Positions 17,466-26,854 of a DNA stretch of 64,000 nucleotides are shown in pieces (the stretch's first letter is position 1; each line of letters starts with the position of its first letter). Made by a program: the position numbers and the translations under genes. The stretch comes from Gemmatimonadota bacterium (lineage in GTDB: Bacteria > Gemmatimonadota > Gemmatimonadetes > Gemmatimonadales > GWC2-71-9). The notes under the pieces were generated by a model. The model was given only the letters and a program-made list of their open reading frames with translations, had not been told where the DNA came from and did no database searches. Location: NCBI GenBank assembly GCA_016713435.1, contig JADJPD010000005.1, positions 298,001 to 362,000 of the forward strand, given 5' to 3'.

Positions 17466-20064
17466 AGACCGCCCCGTAGAGACTGTCGGCCACGAAGAGC
17501 CGGTCGGCCGGGAGGGCCCGCCCGTCCACCACCAGGCTCGACTCCTTCTCGATCATGTAGGGCAGCTTCTGCCCCGATTCGGTCAGGCCCGTGATGCGGA
17601 CCTGCGCCGGGCCGTACTCGCTCTTCTTGCGGTAGGCGGTGATGCCGATCTGCCCGCCCTCGAGCCGCACGTTGCTCAGGGTGACCACCGACTTGTCCTT
17701 GCTCGCGATGCCGATCGCCGCACCGAGCACGGTGACGTTGCGCCCGTTCAGCGTGCTCACCTCGCCGGCACTCACGCCCTTGTCGCCGGCGGCCTCCACC
17801 CGGACGTCGTCCAGGGTGATGGTGGTGCCGGAGGCGTCGATGCCGTCGTTGCCGAGGTTGAGGAACCGGCTGTGGCTCACGGTGCCGACGCCGAAGTCCA
17901 CGTCGAACGCGTCGGAGGCGGTGCCGCTGAAGCTGGAGGAATCGATCGTGAACGTCGTCCGCATGATGTGGAGCGCGTCCTCGGAGTGGTTGTTCTCGAA
18001 CGAGCTCCGTGCGATGTCCACGGGGCTCTCGTAGAACTCCACCGCACCGGTCATCTCCCAGCCCTCGATCGTGGCGTTGCGGAGCCCGTGGAAGCGGACG
18101 TGCCGCACCGTGGAGCGCCCGCCGGCCTGCATCACGATGACGCCCATCCCGCTGCTGTCGGACGACTCGATCACCACCGGGTCGTCCTCGGTGCCCTGCC
18201 AGTCGATCGGCGAGCGGGTGACGATGAGGCCCCCCCGCACCAGGTCGAGGTGCGTGCCCGCCGCCGCGAACAGCCGGTAGCCCGCCGGGATGATCATCGG
18301 CCGGTCGATGGTCCAGCTCCCCGGCCGGATGCCGATGCGGCCGCCCGCCTCGTCCACCGTCAGGAACGGGAAGGAGCGCACGTTGCCGGGCTCCATCAGG
18401 GGCCGGTCCCGGAGCACCGTCTCGCCGAGGCCGTCGTGCGGGTACGGAAAGACGTCGGCCACGTCTACGCGGGGGGAGCCGAGCAGCTGGTAGCGCACCC
18501 GGAGCGGGGCGTCCGCCGTGTCCGGCCAGGTGAAGCCCGCGGGCACCGGCACCGTGAGCGGGACGAAGCGAAGCGGCACCGCCGCCTGCTTGCCCGCCAG
18601 CGGCACGGTGTCGGTGCGGTAGGCGGTCGAGTCCCGCTGCAGCCCCACCACCCGGACCGGCAGCGCCGACATGTTGGCCACCTCGAAGCGCAGCTGCCCG
18701 CCCTCGACCCCGCGGTAGTACGCCTGCACCGCCTTGGGCGGATGCAGCGCGATCCGGATGAACTCGGCGGAGCGACGCACGTCGGTCCAGTCGAGCTCCT
18801 GCTCGGGGTACTCGCGCTGGATGATGCGGAGCGCGGTGCGGGTGCTGTCGGTCAGGGCGCGGATCATGCCCTCGACGTAGCTCGAGTCGCTCACCCGCTC
18901 CAGCTCCGCGAGGTAGAGGCGGTAGAAGGCGGTGTCGGCGAAGAAGCGCGAGATGTACTCGCGCGCCGCCGGTTCCTTCGACTCATCGAGCGCGGTGAGG
19001 GCCAGCAGCCCGGGCTTGCCCGGCGCCTCACGGTTGTAGCCGTCGAACGCGATGGGCTCGAGCCGGTTGGTGATCGGGTTGTAGTAGAACCGCGCGTTGG
19101 GCCAGTTCCCCGCCCCGTGCCAGGCCCGCATCAGGTCGGTGAGCGCGAAGAAGCGCGCCAGCTGCGGCGCGTCGAAGGCCTCCGCCACGCGGAACTTCCC
19201 CGTGCGGAACCCCTCGAGCAGCGTGATGGCCGAGAGGAACTGGTTGCGGCCGCCCGGGGTGGCCATCCACTTGCTCGAGCCGAAGGCGTCGAGGTCGCTC
19301 GACTGGTAGCTGCCGGCCCCCGCCACCGCGCCGCGATCCGACGGCGCCACCGACACCTGCCGGGCCAGCTCGCCCCAGAGGATGTCCTCGTTGAAGCGGA
19401 TGATCGGCCCGTCCTTGCGGCGGTTGTTCTCGATGAGGCGCGTCTCGAAGGCCTCCTCGAGCGCGTAGACGCCGAGGTCCTTGCCGTTGATGGTGACGTT
19501 GACGAACTCGTAGCGGAGCGCGGTCACGTCCTCGCGCCGCATGGCGTCCTGGTACACCCGCTCCCAGAGGTAGTACCGGGTGCGCGGGTGCTGCAGCGAG
19601 AATTGCTTCATCCCGAGCACCGTGCTGTCCTTCTGCGCGATGATCCGGAACGACCACTTGTCGCCCTCGAGGTGGTCGGTGAGGTCGCCCTTGAGGCGGA
19701 GCTTCACGGGGATGACCTCACCCCGCCACCGCACGGTGCCCTTCACCACGTCCGCGTCCGAGACCTGCAGCACCTGCTTCCGCAGCGCGATGTCGCGCTG
19801 GTGCGCCAGGTTCATGAAGTCCTTGTGCGCGATATCGATGGTGAGCCGCTCCGGCTGCACCAGCATCGCCTGTGCGCGCCGGGTGAGCAGCGTGACGGTC
19901 CGCGGGGTGGCCAGCTCCATCACGGGCCGGAGCGCCCCCACGCGGTGCAGCACCGCGCCCAGCACGATCACCGCCACCGTATAGAGGACGACGAACGTGC
20001 GCCGGCTCCGGGCCGTCGCCCCGAGCCAGGACTGCGTCTCGTCCGGCCGCGCCTTGATCCGCAC
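17443..20064 (-). CDS. CotH-kinase family protein with right-handed beta-helix C-terminus
   Basis: 873-aa membrane-anchored or secreted protein. One N-terminal hydrophobic segment (about 23-45) is followed by a CotH-type region (about 80-400) with KLRLKGDLTDHLEGDKW, MKQFSLQHPRTRYYL, VNVTINGKDLGVYALEEAF and MRAWHGAGNWPNARFYYNP. CotH family proteins are atypical kinases that phosphorylate spore-coat or envelope proteins. Residues about 580-840 form a parallel beta-helix-like repeat (runs of G-N-D-G-I-D-A-S type turns). The start is GTG 20064, one base after the DUF4956 stop codon. The kinase activity is an inference from family membership. Confidence 0.8.
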   Translation of the reverse strand: MRIKARPDETQSWLGATARSRRTFVVLYTVAVIVLGAVLHRVGALRPVMELATPRTVTLLTRRAQAMLVQPERLTIDIAHKDFMNLAHQRDIALRKQVLQVSDADVVKGTVRWRGEVIPVKLRLKGDLTDHLEGDKWSFRIIAQKDSTVLGMKQFSLQHPRTRYYLWERVYQDAMRREDVTALRYEFVNVTINGKDLGVYALEEAFETRLIENNRRKDGPIIRFNEDILWGELARQVSVAPSDRGAVAGAGSYQSSDLDAFGSSKWMATPGGRNQFLSAITLLEGFRTGKFRVAEAFDAPQLARFFALTDLMRAWHGAGNWPNARFYYNPITNRLEPIAFDGYNREAPGKPGLLALTALDESKEPAAREYISRFFADTAFYRLYLAELERVSDSSYVEGMIRALTDSTRTALRIIQREYPEQELDWTDVRRSAEFIRIALHPPKAVQAYYRGVEGGQLRFEVANMSALPVRVVGLQRDSTAYRTDTVPLAGKQAAVPLRFVPLTVPVPAGFTWPDTADAPLRVRYQLLGSPRVDVADVFPYPHDGLGETVLRDRPLMEPGNVRSFPFLTVDEAGGRIGIRPGSWTIDRPMIIPAGYRLFAAAGTHLDLVRGGLIVTRSPIDWQGTEDDPVVIESSDSSGMGVIVMQAGGRSTVRHVRFHGLRNATIEGWEMTGAVEFYESPVDIARSSFENNHSEDALHIMRTTFTIDSSSFSGTASDAFDVDFGVGTVSHSRFLNLGNDGIDASGTTITLDDVRVEAAGDKGVSAGEVSTLNGRNVTVLGAAIGIASKDKSVVTLSNVRLEGGQIGITAYRKKSEYGPAQVRITGLTESGQKLPYMIEKESSLVVDGRALPADRLFVADSLYGAVYGKASVR

Positions 20065-20065
20065 C

Positions 20066-20734
20066 TTAGCTCCCGAGCTCCTCGTAGTTGAGGAAGCTCA
20101 CCCGGACGCCCGGGTTGAGCCGGCGGAGCTCCGCCGAGGCCTCGCCGAGCGCGGGGTAGCCGTCGAGGTCGGCGGTGAACGACGCCTCCAGCTGGCCGTT
20201 GCCCTCGTCGAAGCGCGTCAGCGAGAGGCCGGCGCAGTGCTTCTTGAGCACGTCGATGATCCCCGCCAGCGTGAGCCCGGCCGCGTCCGCCACCGAGACC
20301 GTCAGGTGGAGGTGGCGCACCTCCTCCTTCTTCTTGGCCGTACCCTTGAGCACGATGATCCCCGCCACCACCAGGAAGGCGATGAGCGAGATCCACACCT
20401 GGTCGGCGCCGAAGCCGAGGCCGAGGGAGATGCAGAGGAACAGGTAGGTGAGCTCCTCGGGCTCCTTGATCGCCGCGCGGAAGCGCACGATCGACAGCGC
20501 GCCCACCAGGCCCAGCGAGAGCGCCAGCGACGACTTCACGATGGTGATGATCACCATGGTGGTGACGCCGAGCAGCACGAAGTTGCGGGCAAAGGCACGC
20601 CGGTTGGACGGGGCGTGCCCGTAGCGGGTGTACAGCTGGCCCAGCACCCAGCAGAGGATCGCGGTGAGCAGCAGGTTGACCAGGAAGCCCAGGACGGGGA
20701 TCTCGCCCTTCTGGGTCGCGAGGAATTGCTCCAC
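20066..20734 (-). CDS. DUF4956 membrane protein
   Basis: 222-aa integral membrane protein with about four hydrophobic segments in residues 12-130, including LVNLLLTAILCWVLGQLY and IVKSSLALSLGLVGALSIVRFRAAIKEPEEL. The latter, GLVGALSIVRFR, is the DUF4956 signature. The C-terminal 85 residues are soluble and resemble a small alpha/beta domain. No catalytic residues are recognisable. The family has no established function; its genes often sit next to VTC-domain and CotH genes, as here, so a role in transport or membrane assembly for that pair is possible. Confidence 0.82.
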   Translation of the reverse strand: MEQFLATQKGEIPVLGFLVNLLLTAILCWVLGQLYTRYGHAPSNRRAFARNFVLLGVTTMVIITIVKSSLALSLGLVGALSIVRFRAAIKEPEELTYLFLCISLGLGFGADQVWISLIAFLVVAGIIVLKGTAKKKEEVRHLHLTVSVADAAGLTLAGIIDVLKKHCAGLSLTRFDEGNGQLEASFTADLDGYPALGEASAELRRLNPGVRVSFLNYEELGS

Positions 20735-20766
20735 GGAAGCTCCTTACAGCGGGTGCGGGTGAGGGT

Positions 20767-21906
20767 TCAGCGGGCGGGCCGCGCGGCGCGGCCACGGGCA
20801 GTGCCAATCAGGTACCCGGCGACGAACACCAGGCCCAGCAGCCCCAGCAGGGCCACGGCCCGCTTGGGAGAGAGCTCCGAGCGCAGGCGCGCCAGCAGGC
20901 TGGGCGGGGGCCGCACCTTCGCCTTGACGGCGTAGGAGGCGGGGTCGTAGTACCGCCCCGGGTCGGGCTCGTCGCCGAAGATGGCGCGCCAGCGGTCCGG
21001 GCCAAACGCGGGCGAGGTCGTGGCGCCCACGATGCGCACCGCGTACTGCACCTCGGGCCCGTTCACCCGGACCTGCAGGAAGTTCTCGAACTGGAGGGTG
21101 CGGATGAGCCCCTGCGGCGCATCGGCGCTGACCCCCTTGTCCACGATCGCGTTGAGCGTGGTGCGGAAATACTGGACGCTGTCCTGGACCATGTGGGTGT
21201 ACATCGCCGGGCCGAGGTCGCCGGTGAACACCGCGTCCACGCGGCGCTCGGCCAGCAGCGGGTGGACCTCGCTCCACCAGGGGTCGTGCTCGTAGAACCA
21301 GAGCACACTGTGCATCACCAGGAAGTCGTGCTCGGCCGGGGCCTTGGCGAGTTCATCACGCAGGAAGCCCACCTGGGCCGAATCGAGCCGCACCGTCTTG
21401 GTGAGCTTGATGGGCGTGGCCTGGTTGCCTTCGGGGGTGAAGACCGTGTTGAAGAGGAAGAACCGGGAGCCGCGGAAGGTGACCACGCGCGGCAGGGTGC
21501 CGTAGCGCTCGAAGAAGACGTCCCGCGTCACCGGATCATGCAGGTCGTGGTTGCCGGGAACGCGGTAGATGGGGACGCCGAGGGTGTTGAGCCGGGCGTC
21601 GAGCGCGTCCCACTGCGCCACGATGGAGGCGCGGCTCGTCAGCGAGTCCTCGACATCGCCCCAGATCAGGTCGCCGGTCAGGAAGATCAGGTCCGGCTTG
21701 GCCGCGCGCACCTCCGCCAGCAGCTCGTCCATGCGGGCGTAGAGAGTCTTCTCCTTCCCGCCCCGCAGGTGGCCGATGACCACGAAGGTGAACGGCTGCC
21801 CCTCCGGGGTCGGCGCGGCCACGAGCTCCCGGGGCAGACCGGCCCCGACGAGCGCGAGCAGCCCGCAGGCGCGCGCCAGCCGGACCAGGGACCGGAATAG
21901 ACCCAT
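20767..21906 (-). CDS. Secreted metallophosphoesterase-like protein
   Basis: 379-aa protein with an N-terminal signal-like segment (about 8-28) and a C-terminal membrane anchor (about 345-368, AVALLGLLGLVFVAGYLIG), so the domain faces the periplasm. Calcineurin-like blocks are LIFLTGDLIWGD, YRVPGNHDL and FLVMHSVLW. Two metal sites deviate: the first block reads VIGHLRGG where most family members have G-D-x-H/R, and the last reads FTGDLGPAMYTH in place of GHxH. Catalysis may be altered or lost. I chose ATG 21906 (MGLFRSLV); the frame is open further upstream. It is the first gene of the VTC/CotH/DUF4956 cluster. Confidence 0.78.
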   Translation of the reverse strand: MGLFRSLVRLARACGLLALVGAGLPRELVAAPTPEGQPFTFVVIGHLRGGKEKTLYARMDELLAEVRAAKPDLIFLTGDLIWGDVEDSLTSRASIVAQWDALDARLNTLGVPIYRVPGNHDLHDPVTRDVFFERYGTLPRVVTFRGSRFFLFNTVFTPEGNQATPIKLTKTVRLDSAQVGFLRDELAKAPAEHDFLVMHSVLWFYEHDPWWSEVHPLLAERRVDAVFTGDLGPAMYTHMVQDSVQYFRTTLNAIVDKGVSADAPQGLIRTLQFENFLQVRVNGPEVQYAVRIVGATTSPAFGPDRWRAIFGDEPDPGRYYDPASYAVKAKVRPPPSLLARLRSELSPKRAVALLGLLGLVFVAGYLIGTARGRAARPAR

Positions 21907-21936
21907 GCGGGGCAACCTTGGAGGACGAGGGACAAG

Positions 21937-21980
21937 AAAAAACCTTGCCCCCCACGGGCACAAACTGTGCCGATGGGGGG
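21937..21980 (-). terminator. Rho-independent terminator after the M16 peptidase gene
   Basis: Read on the minus strand, a long hairpin (arms 21948-21962 and 21966-21980; outer 7 bp CCCCCCA/TGGGGGG, two mismatches, inner GGCACA/TGTGCC) is followed five bases later by six T at 21942-21937. It lies 130 bp after the M16 stop and 30 bp before the phosphoesterase start, so it separates the two units. The perfect inner palindrome could also be a protein-binding site. Confidence 0.75.
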
Positions 21981-22111
21981 CGGATTGTGAAGCCTGCCAA
22001 TCCCATTGCCGGAATTGAGGTTACGTCACGCCATCTCACCCGGTTTGGGGCCCGGGCGCCGCGTGGCGTCCCGCGAAGCGCCCGGTCTGTTGCAAGGCTG
22101 CGACAAACCCG

Positions 22112-24985
22112 TCACGGCTGGGCCGGGGGCGCCGCCTTGGCCTTGGCGAAGTCCCCGGCCTTCACCATGGTGATCCGGCTGGGGTCAATGAACTTCCGGA
22201 TGGCCGCATTCACCTGCTCCGGGGTGAGGGCCGCCACCCGGGCCTCGAGCGCCTGGTCGAAGCTGAGCGTCCGGCCGATGAACATCCCTTCCGCGAGCTG
22301 GCCGGCGAGCGCCGGGTCCTGGGCGCGGCTCACCTGGCGGGACTGCAGCCAGCCACTCCGCGCCTCCCGCACCTCGTCGGCCGTGAACCCGTCCTTGAGG
22401 ACCTTGTCGATCTCCTCCCGGAACGCGGCCTCGAGCCGGGCGGCGTTCTCGGGGGCGTAGATGGCGTAGGTCTGGAAGGTCCCTACCGAGTCCAGGGGGC
22501 TGGCCGAGAGGCCGGAACCCACACCGTAGCTGATCCCCTCCTTCTGCCGGATGCGCGTGGCCAGGCGGGAGTTGAGGAAGCCGCCGCCGAGCATGTAGTT
22601 GCCGAGCAGGAGCGCGGCGTACTGCGGGTCGTCGTCGCGGACCTGGAGGTTCATGCCGGCCAGCATGAAGGCGTTGGCCTTGTCCGGTGTCTCCAGCGTG
22701 ATGGAGGTGGCCGTGACGTCCTTGTACTCGCGCGGGATGCGCTGGAAGGGCTGGGGGCTCTTCCACGACCCGAACAGCTGCGTGGCGAGGCTCGTCACCT
22801 CCGCCGGGTCGAAGTCGCCGACCACCGAGAGCTCGCCGTTGCTGGCGCCGTAGAACTCGGCGTAGAAGCGGCGGGCCTCGTCGAGGGTGGCGGCGTTGTA
22901 GTCGGCGATCTGCTCGTCGACGGTGGAGACGTAGCGCGGGTCGCCCTTCGGGTAGGGGTTGAGGTAGCGCGAGTAGGCGGTGCTTCCCTGCGCGGTGGGC
23001 TCGGAGCGCTGCTCCTCGAGCGCGGCGAGGTTCTCGCGCTTGAGGGCGTCGAACTCGTCCTGCGGGAAGGCCGGCTCGCGGAGCACCTCGCCGACCAGCT
23101 GGAGCACGGCGGCCAGGTTGGGCCGGGTGGTCTCGACGCTCACGCGGAGCTGGGTGGGCCCGCCGAAGATGTTGACGCGCGCCTTGAGGCGGTCGAACTC
23201 GTCGTTGATCTGCTGCCGGGTGTGGGTGCGGCTGCCGCGGCGCAGCATGTCGGCGGTGAGGTCGGCGATGGTGGCCTTCCCCTGCACCGCCTGCAGCGAG
23301 CCGAAGCGGAGCGTCAGCACGGCGTTCACCGCCTGGCCGCGGTTCTGCTTGGGCAGGAGCGCCATGCGGAGGCCGCCCGGGAGGGTGCTCCGGGTGGTGC
23401 GCCGCTCGATGGTCGCCGGTGAGGGGTCGAATGCCTCACCGACGGCCAGCGCCGTGTCGCCCTTGTAGCCCTGGACCAGGGCGGCCACGTCGGGCGTCGG
23501 GGGGATCTCGGCGCGATCCGGCTTCTCGGTGGGGATGAAGGTGCCGGTGGTGACGTTCTCGGGCTTGATGTAGGCGGCGGCCACGCGGGCCACGTCCTCC
23601 GGCGTCACCTTGCGGATGCGGTCGCGGTGGAGGAAGAGCATCCGCCAGTCGCCCATCGCGGCCCACTCGGAGAGCTCGAGGCCGACGGCGTCGGAGCGGT
23701 TCAGGTTCAGCTCGATGTTCTTGAGCAGCTGCTGCGCGGCGCGGTCCACCTCTTCCTTGCTGGGCGGGCGGCTGACGATCTCGCGGAGCGCCGAGTCCAT
23801 GGCCGTGCGCGCCCGGGCGAGGTCGTCCTCCTTGCGGACCTGGGCGTAGGTGATGAGCACGCCCGGCTCGCGCAGCTGGAAGGAGAAGGCGCCCACCTGC
23901 GCGGCGAGCTTGGGCTCCACCAGCGCCTTGTAGAGACGGCCCGACGGGGCGTCGCCCAGGATCTGGCCCAGGACGTCCACGGCGGCGAAGTCGGGGTGGG
24001 TGCCGGCGGGGACGTGATAGACGGACATGGTCACCTGCACGTCGCCCACGCGGCGAAGGGTGACGCTGCGCTCGCCATCCTGCACCGGGTCCAGGGTGTA
24101 GGTGGGCCACAGCTTCATCTCGCCGGTGCGGTTGGGCCGCGGGAGGCGGCCGAAGCGCTCCTCGATGAGGCGGAGGGTCCGGGCCGGCTCGAACTTGCCG
24201 GCCACCACCAGCACGGCGTTGTCGGGCTGGTACCAGCGGCGGTAGAAGCCCTGCAGCCGCTCGATCGGCACGTTCTCGATGTCCGCGCGGGCGCCGATGG
24301 TGGACTTGCCGTAGTTGTGCCACAGGAATGCGGTGGCGATGGTGCGGTCCATCAGCACGCCGAAGGGGTCGTTCTCCCCCGACTCGAACTCGTTCCGCAC
24401 CACCGTGAACTCGCTCTGCAGGTGCTCCTTGGCGATCCAGCTGTTGAGCATCCGGTCGCTCTCGAGGTCGAGGGCCCAGATGAGGTTGGAGTCGCTGGCG
24501 GAGAAGGTCTCGAAGTAGTTGGTGCGGTCAAACCAGGTGCTGCCGTTGGGGCGGGCACCATGGCTGGTGAGTTCCTGCGGGATGTTGGGGTGGCAGGGCG
24601 TGCCCTTGAACACGAGGTGCTCGAGCAGGTGCGCCATGCCGGTCTCGCCGTACGCCTCGTGCCGGCTGCCCACCAGGTAGGTGACGTTCACGGTGGCGGT
24701 GGGCTTCGAGGCGTCCGGGAAGAGGAGCACCTTGAGGCCGTTCGGGAGCGTGTACTCGGTGATCCCCTCGACGGTGGCGCCCTTCACCGCGCGGCCGATG
24801 GGCCGGGCGCGGAGCGCCGCCGTGACCTGGGCGCAGGACCGGTTGCTGATGGCGCCCGCGGGGGTGGCCACCGCCGGGGCGCGGGCGGCGCGCGGGGCCG
24901 CCGCCGAGGCGGCCGGCGCCTGCTGCGCCGCCAGGGCGCCGGCACCGGCCAGGAGCGAGACGAGGAGCGTGGGGAGACGCGACAT
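22112..24985 (-). CDS. Fused double M16-family zinc peptidase (secreted)
   Basis: 957-aa protein with an N-terminal signal peptide (LLVSLLAGAGALAAQ, cleavage expected near residue 20). The first M16 module (about 70-500) has the inverted zinc motif HLLEH at 119-123 (GMAHLLEHLVFKGTP) and the downstream acidic ligand region. The second module (about 535-950) lacks HxxEH and is probably the inactive half that forms the clam-shell chamber. Such fusions resemble pitrilysin and the mitochondrial processing peptidase pair and degrade peptides in the periplasm. It stands alone, with a terminator downstream and the PQQ protein upstream. Confidence 0.9.
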   Translation of the reverse strand: MSRLPTLLVSLLAGAGALAAQQAPAASAAAPRAARAPAVATPAGAISNRSCAQVTAALRARPIGRAVKGATVEGITEYTLPNGLKVLLFPDASKPTATVNVTYLVGSRHEAYGETGMAHLLEHLVFKGTPCHPNIPQELTSHGARPNGSTWFDRTNYFETFSASDSNLIWALDLESDRMLNSWIAKEHLQSEFTVVRNEFESGENDPFGVLMDRTIATAFLWHNYGKSTIGARADIENVPIERLQGFYRRWYQPDNAVLVVAGKFEPARTLRLIEERFGRLPRPNRTGEMKLWPTYTLDPVQDGERSVTLRRVGDVQVTMSVYHVPAGTHPDFAAVDVLGQILGDAPSGRLYKALVEPKLAAQVGAFSFQLREPGVLITYAQVRKEDDLARARTAMDSALREIVSRPPSKEEVDRAAQQLLKNIELNLNRSDAVGLELSEWAAMGDWRMLFLHRDRIRKVTPEDVARVAAAYIKPENVTTGTFIPTEKPDRAEIPPTPDVAALVQGYKGDTALAVGEAFDPSPATIERRTTRSTLPGGLRMALLPKQNRGQAVNAVLTLRFGSLQAVQGKATIADLTADMLRRGSRTHTRQQINDEFDRLKARVNIFGGPTQLRVSVETTRPNLAAVLQLVGEVLREPAFPQDEFDALKRENLAALEEQRSEPTAQGSTAYSRYLNPYPKGDPRYVSTVDEQIADYNAATLDEARRFYAEFYGASNGELSVVGDFDPAEVTSLATQLFGSWKSPQPFQRIPREYKDVTATSITLETPDKANAFMLAGMNLQVRDDDPQYAALLLGNYMLGGGFLNSRLATRIRQKEGISYGVGSGLSASPLDSVGTFQTYAIYAPENAARLEAAFREEIDKVLKDGFTADEVREARSGWLQSRQVSRAQDPALAGQLAEGMFIGRTLSFDQALEARVAALTPEQVNAAIRKFIDPSRITMVKAGDFAKAKAAPPAQP

Positions 24986-25010
24986 CGGGACCTCGGGGTG
25001 AAGGGCGCAG

Positions 25011-25028
25011 CCGCGGCGGCCGCCGCGG
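25011..25028. repeat. Perfect 18-bp palindrome upstream of the M16 gene
   Basis: CCGCGGCGGCCGCCGCGG is a perfect self-complementary stretch 26-43 bp upstream of the M16 ATG, within its presumed leader or promoter. It could be an operator or simply GC-rich chance sequence. The rest of 24986-25111 holds no gene. Confidence 0.4.
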
Positions 25029-25111
25029 TGCGGGGGGACTGCTATGTCAGGCGGCCCGGTGCGGGCCGGGCTTCCAAGAAAACGCCAATCGGGGCCGGGC
25101 GCCAGCCGCCC

Positions 25112-26833
25112 CTACTGCGGCAGGGCAAACGCCATGACCAGGTCGCCCTGCGGGAATCCGAACAGGGCATTACCGCCGATGGCCACCGCCACATACTGCC
25201 GCCCGCCCACCTGGTACGTGATGGGCGGGGCGTTGACCCCGGCGGAGCCTGTCCAGGACCAGAGTTCGGCGCCAGTGCTCGCGGCCAGCGCGGCGAAGCG
25301 CCCCTGCCCCAGCCCCGAGAAGACCAGCCCGCCCGCCGTGGCCAGCACGCCACCCACCAGCGGCTCCGCGGTGGTCACCTGCCAGCGCACCGCGCCGCCC
25401 GCGCCCAGGTCGAGCGCGGTGAGTGTCCCCGACGCCTCGCCGGTCTGCTGGGTGCTGGCGTACTGCAGCACGGTCCCGTCCGGTCGCCGGACCTCGTGCG
25501 CGATGTAGCGGGTGGGCAGGTGCAGCGCAGCCACGTAGAAGAGGTGGCGCGTGGGGTCGTACGCGCTCGGCGACCAGTTGGCGCCCCCGGCGATGCCGGG
25601 CGCCACCACCACGCCCTCGCCCGGCCCGGGCGGCGTGAAGAGGTTCCGCTGCGGCACGAAGGGGGCCGACTTGAAGAGGAAGCGGCCGTCGCGCCGGTCG
25701 AGGACGTACACCCAGCCGGTCTTGGCGGCGTGCGCCACCGCCGGCACGCGGCGGCCGTCCACGGTGACGTCGAGCAGCACCGGCGCGCTCGCCACGTCGT
25801 AGCCCCAGCGGTCGTGCGGGACCAGCTGGGTGGCCCAGACCAGCTTCCCGGTCCGCGTGTCCAGCGCCACCACGGAGGAGGTGTGGCGGTTGTCGCCGGG
25901 ACGCGAGGCGTCGGCCATCTGGGGTGAGGGGTTGCCGGTGCCGAAGATCAGCAGGTGGCGGGCGGCGTCCACCACCGGCGTGCTGTAGATGGAGCCGCCG
26001 CCGTAGCGCCACGCCTCGGCGTGGGCGGCGAGGGCCGCGCGTTCGGCGCCGAGCGAGCGCGGGAGCGGGACGCCGTCGGGGGTGGTGGCGCGGAACGCGC
26101 CCTCCCACCCCGGGGCCGTCACGTCGAAGCGCCATTTCACCCTGCCCGTCCGCGCGTCGAACGCCGCCATGAGGCCGGGCCGCCCGTACTGGCCGGCGAG
26201 GCCCACCACGGCGAGGCCCTGGTCGGGGTGCAGGCCGTAGCCCACGCCGGCGATGCCCACGAAGACGGTGTTGTCGTACACCAGCGGCGCCGCGCCGATC
26301 CCAACGCCGGTCTGCCCCGTGGCGCCCACGGTGGAGAGCGGGTCGTCGGCGCGGAGCTGGCGGGTGGTCTCGCTCGAGCCCTGGTATTCGGCCACGGTCA
26401 CGTCCCAGCGCACGGCGCCACTGCGCGCGTCGAGCGCCACGAGGCGCCCGTCCACCGTGCCCACGTACACGAGCCCGCGCGCCACCGCCACGCCGCGGTT
26501 GGCGGGGCCGCAGCAGGGCTTCGCGGTGCGCGACTGGTGGGCGTAGCGCCACCGCTCGTGCCCGTCCCGCGCGTCGAGCGCCACCACACTGCTCCCGGGC
26601 AGCGAGAGGTACATCACCGTGTCCACCACGATGGGCGTGGCCTGGAAGGTGGCGCTGATGCCGCTGTGGTAGCGCCACGCGGGGGCGAGGCGTGACACCG
26701 TGACGGTGTCGAGCTGGCGGAGCGGCGAGAAGCGCTGGCCGCCGAGGTCGTGACCGTGGAGGGGCCAGCCCTGGGCCGCGAGGACCGCGGGGAGGAGGGC
26801 CAGCAGGAGCAGGGAGCGGAGCGAGCGCGTCAT
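25112..26833 (-). CDS. Secreted PQQ-dependent alcohol dehydrogenase-like quinoprotein
   Basis: 573-aa periplasmic beta-propeller with an N-terminal signal peptide (RSLLLLALLPAVLAAQ). The quinoprotein features are the vicinal Cys pair C107-C108 in KPCCGPANRG, repeated tryptophan-docking strands (GRLVALDARSGAVRW, KWRFDVTAPGWEG, KLVWATQLVPHDRWGYD), GTGNPSPQ and the final propeller closure. No CxxCH haem motif is present, so electrons must leave to a separate acceptor. The substrate cannot be read; glucose-, alcohol- and sorbosone-type relatives share this layout. It lies 21 bp from the DUF488 gene on the same strand. Confidence 0.85.
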   Translation of the reverse strand: MTRSLRSLLLLALLPAVLAAQGWPLHGHDLGGQRFSPLRQLDTVTVSRLAPAWRYHSGISATFQATPIVVDTVMYLSLPGSSVVALDARDGHERWRYAHQSRTAKPCCGPANRGVAVARGLVYVGTVDGRLVALDARSGAVRWDVTVAEYQGSSETTRQLRADDPLSTVGATGQTGVGIGAAPLVYDNTVFVGIAGVGYGLHPDQGLAVVGLAGQYGRPGLMAAFDARTGRVKWRFDVTAPGWEGAFRATTPDGVPLPRSLGAERAALAAHAEAWRYGGGSIYSTPVVDAARHLLIFGTGNPSPQMADASRPGDNRHTSSVVALDTRTGKLVWATQLVPHDRWGYDVASAPVLLDVTVDGRRVPAVAHAAKTGWVYVLDRRDGRFLFKSAPFVPQRNLFTPPGPGEGVVVAPGIAGGANWSPSAYDPTRHLFYVAALHLPTRYIAHEVRRPDGTVLQYASTQQTGEASGTLTALDLGAGGAVRWQVTTAEPLVGGVLATAGGLVFSGLGQGRFAALAASTGAELWSWTGSAGVNAPPITYQVGGRQYVAVAIGGNALFGFPQGDLVMAFALPQ

Positions 26834-26854
26834 GGAGCCGGCGGAAAGGGAACG

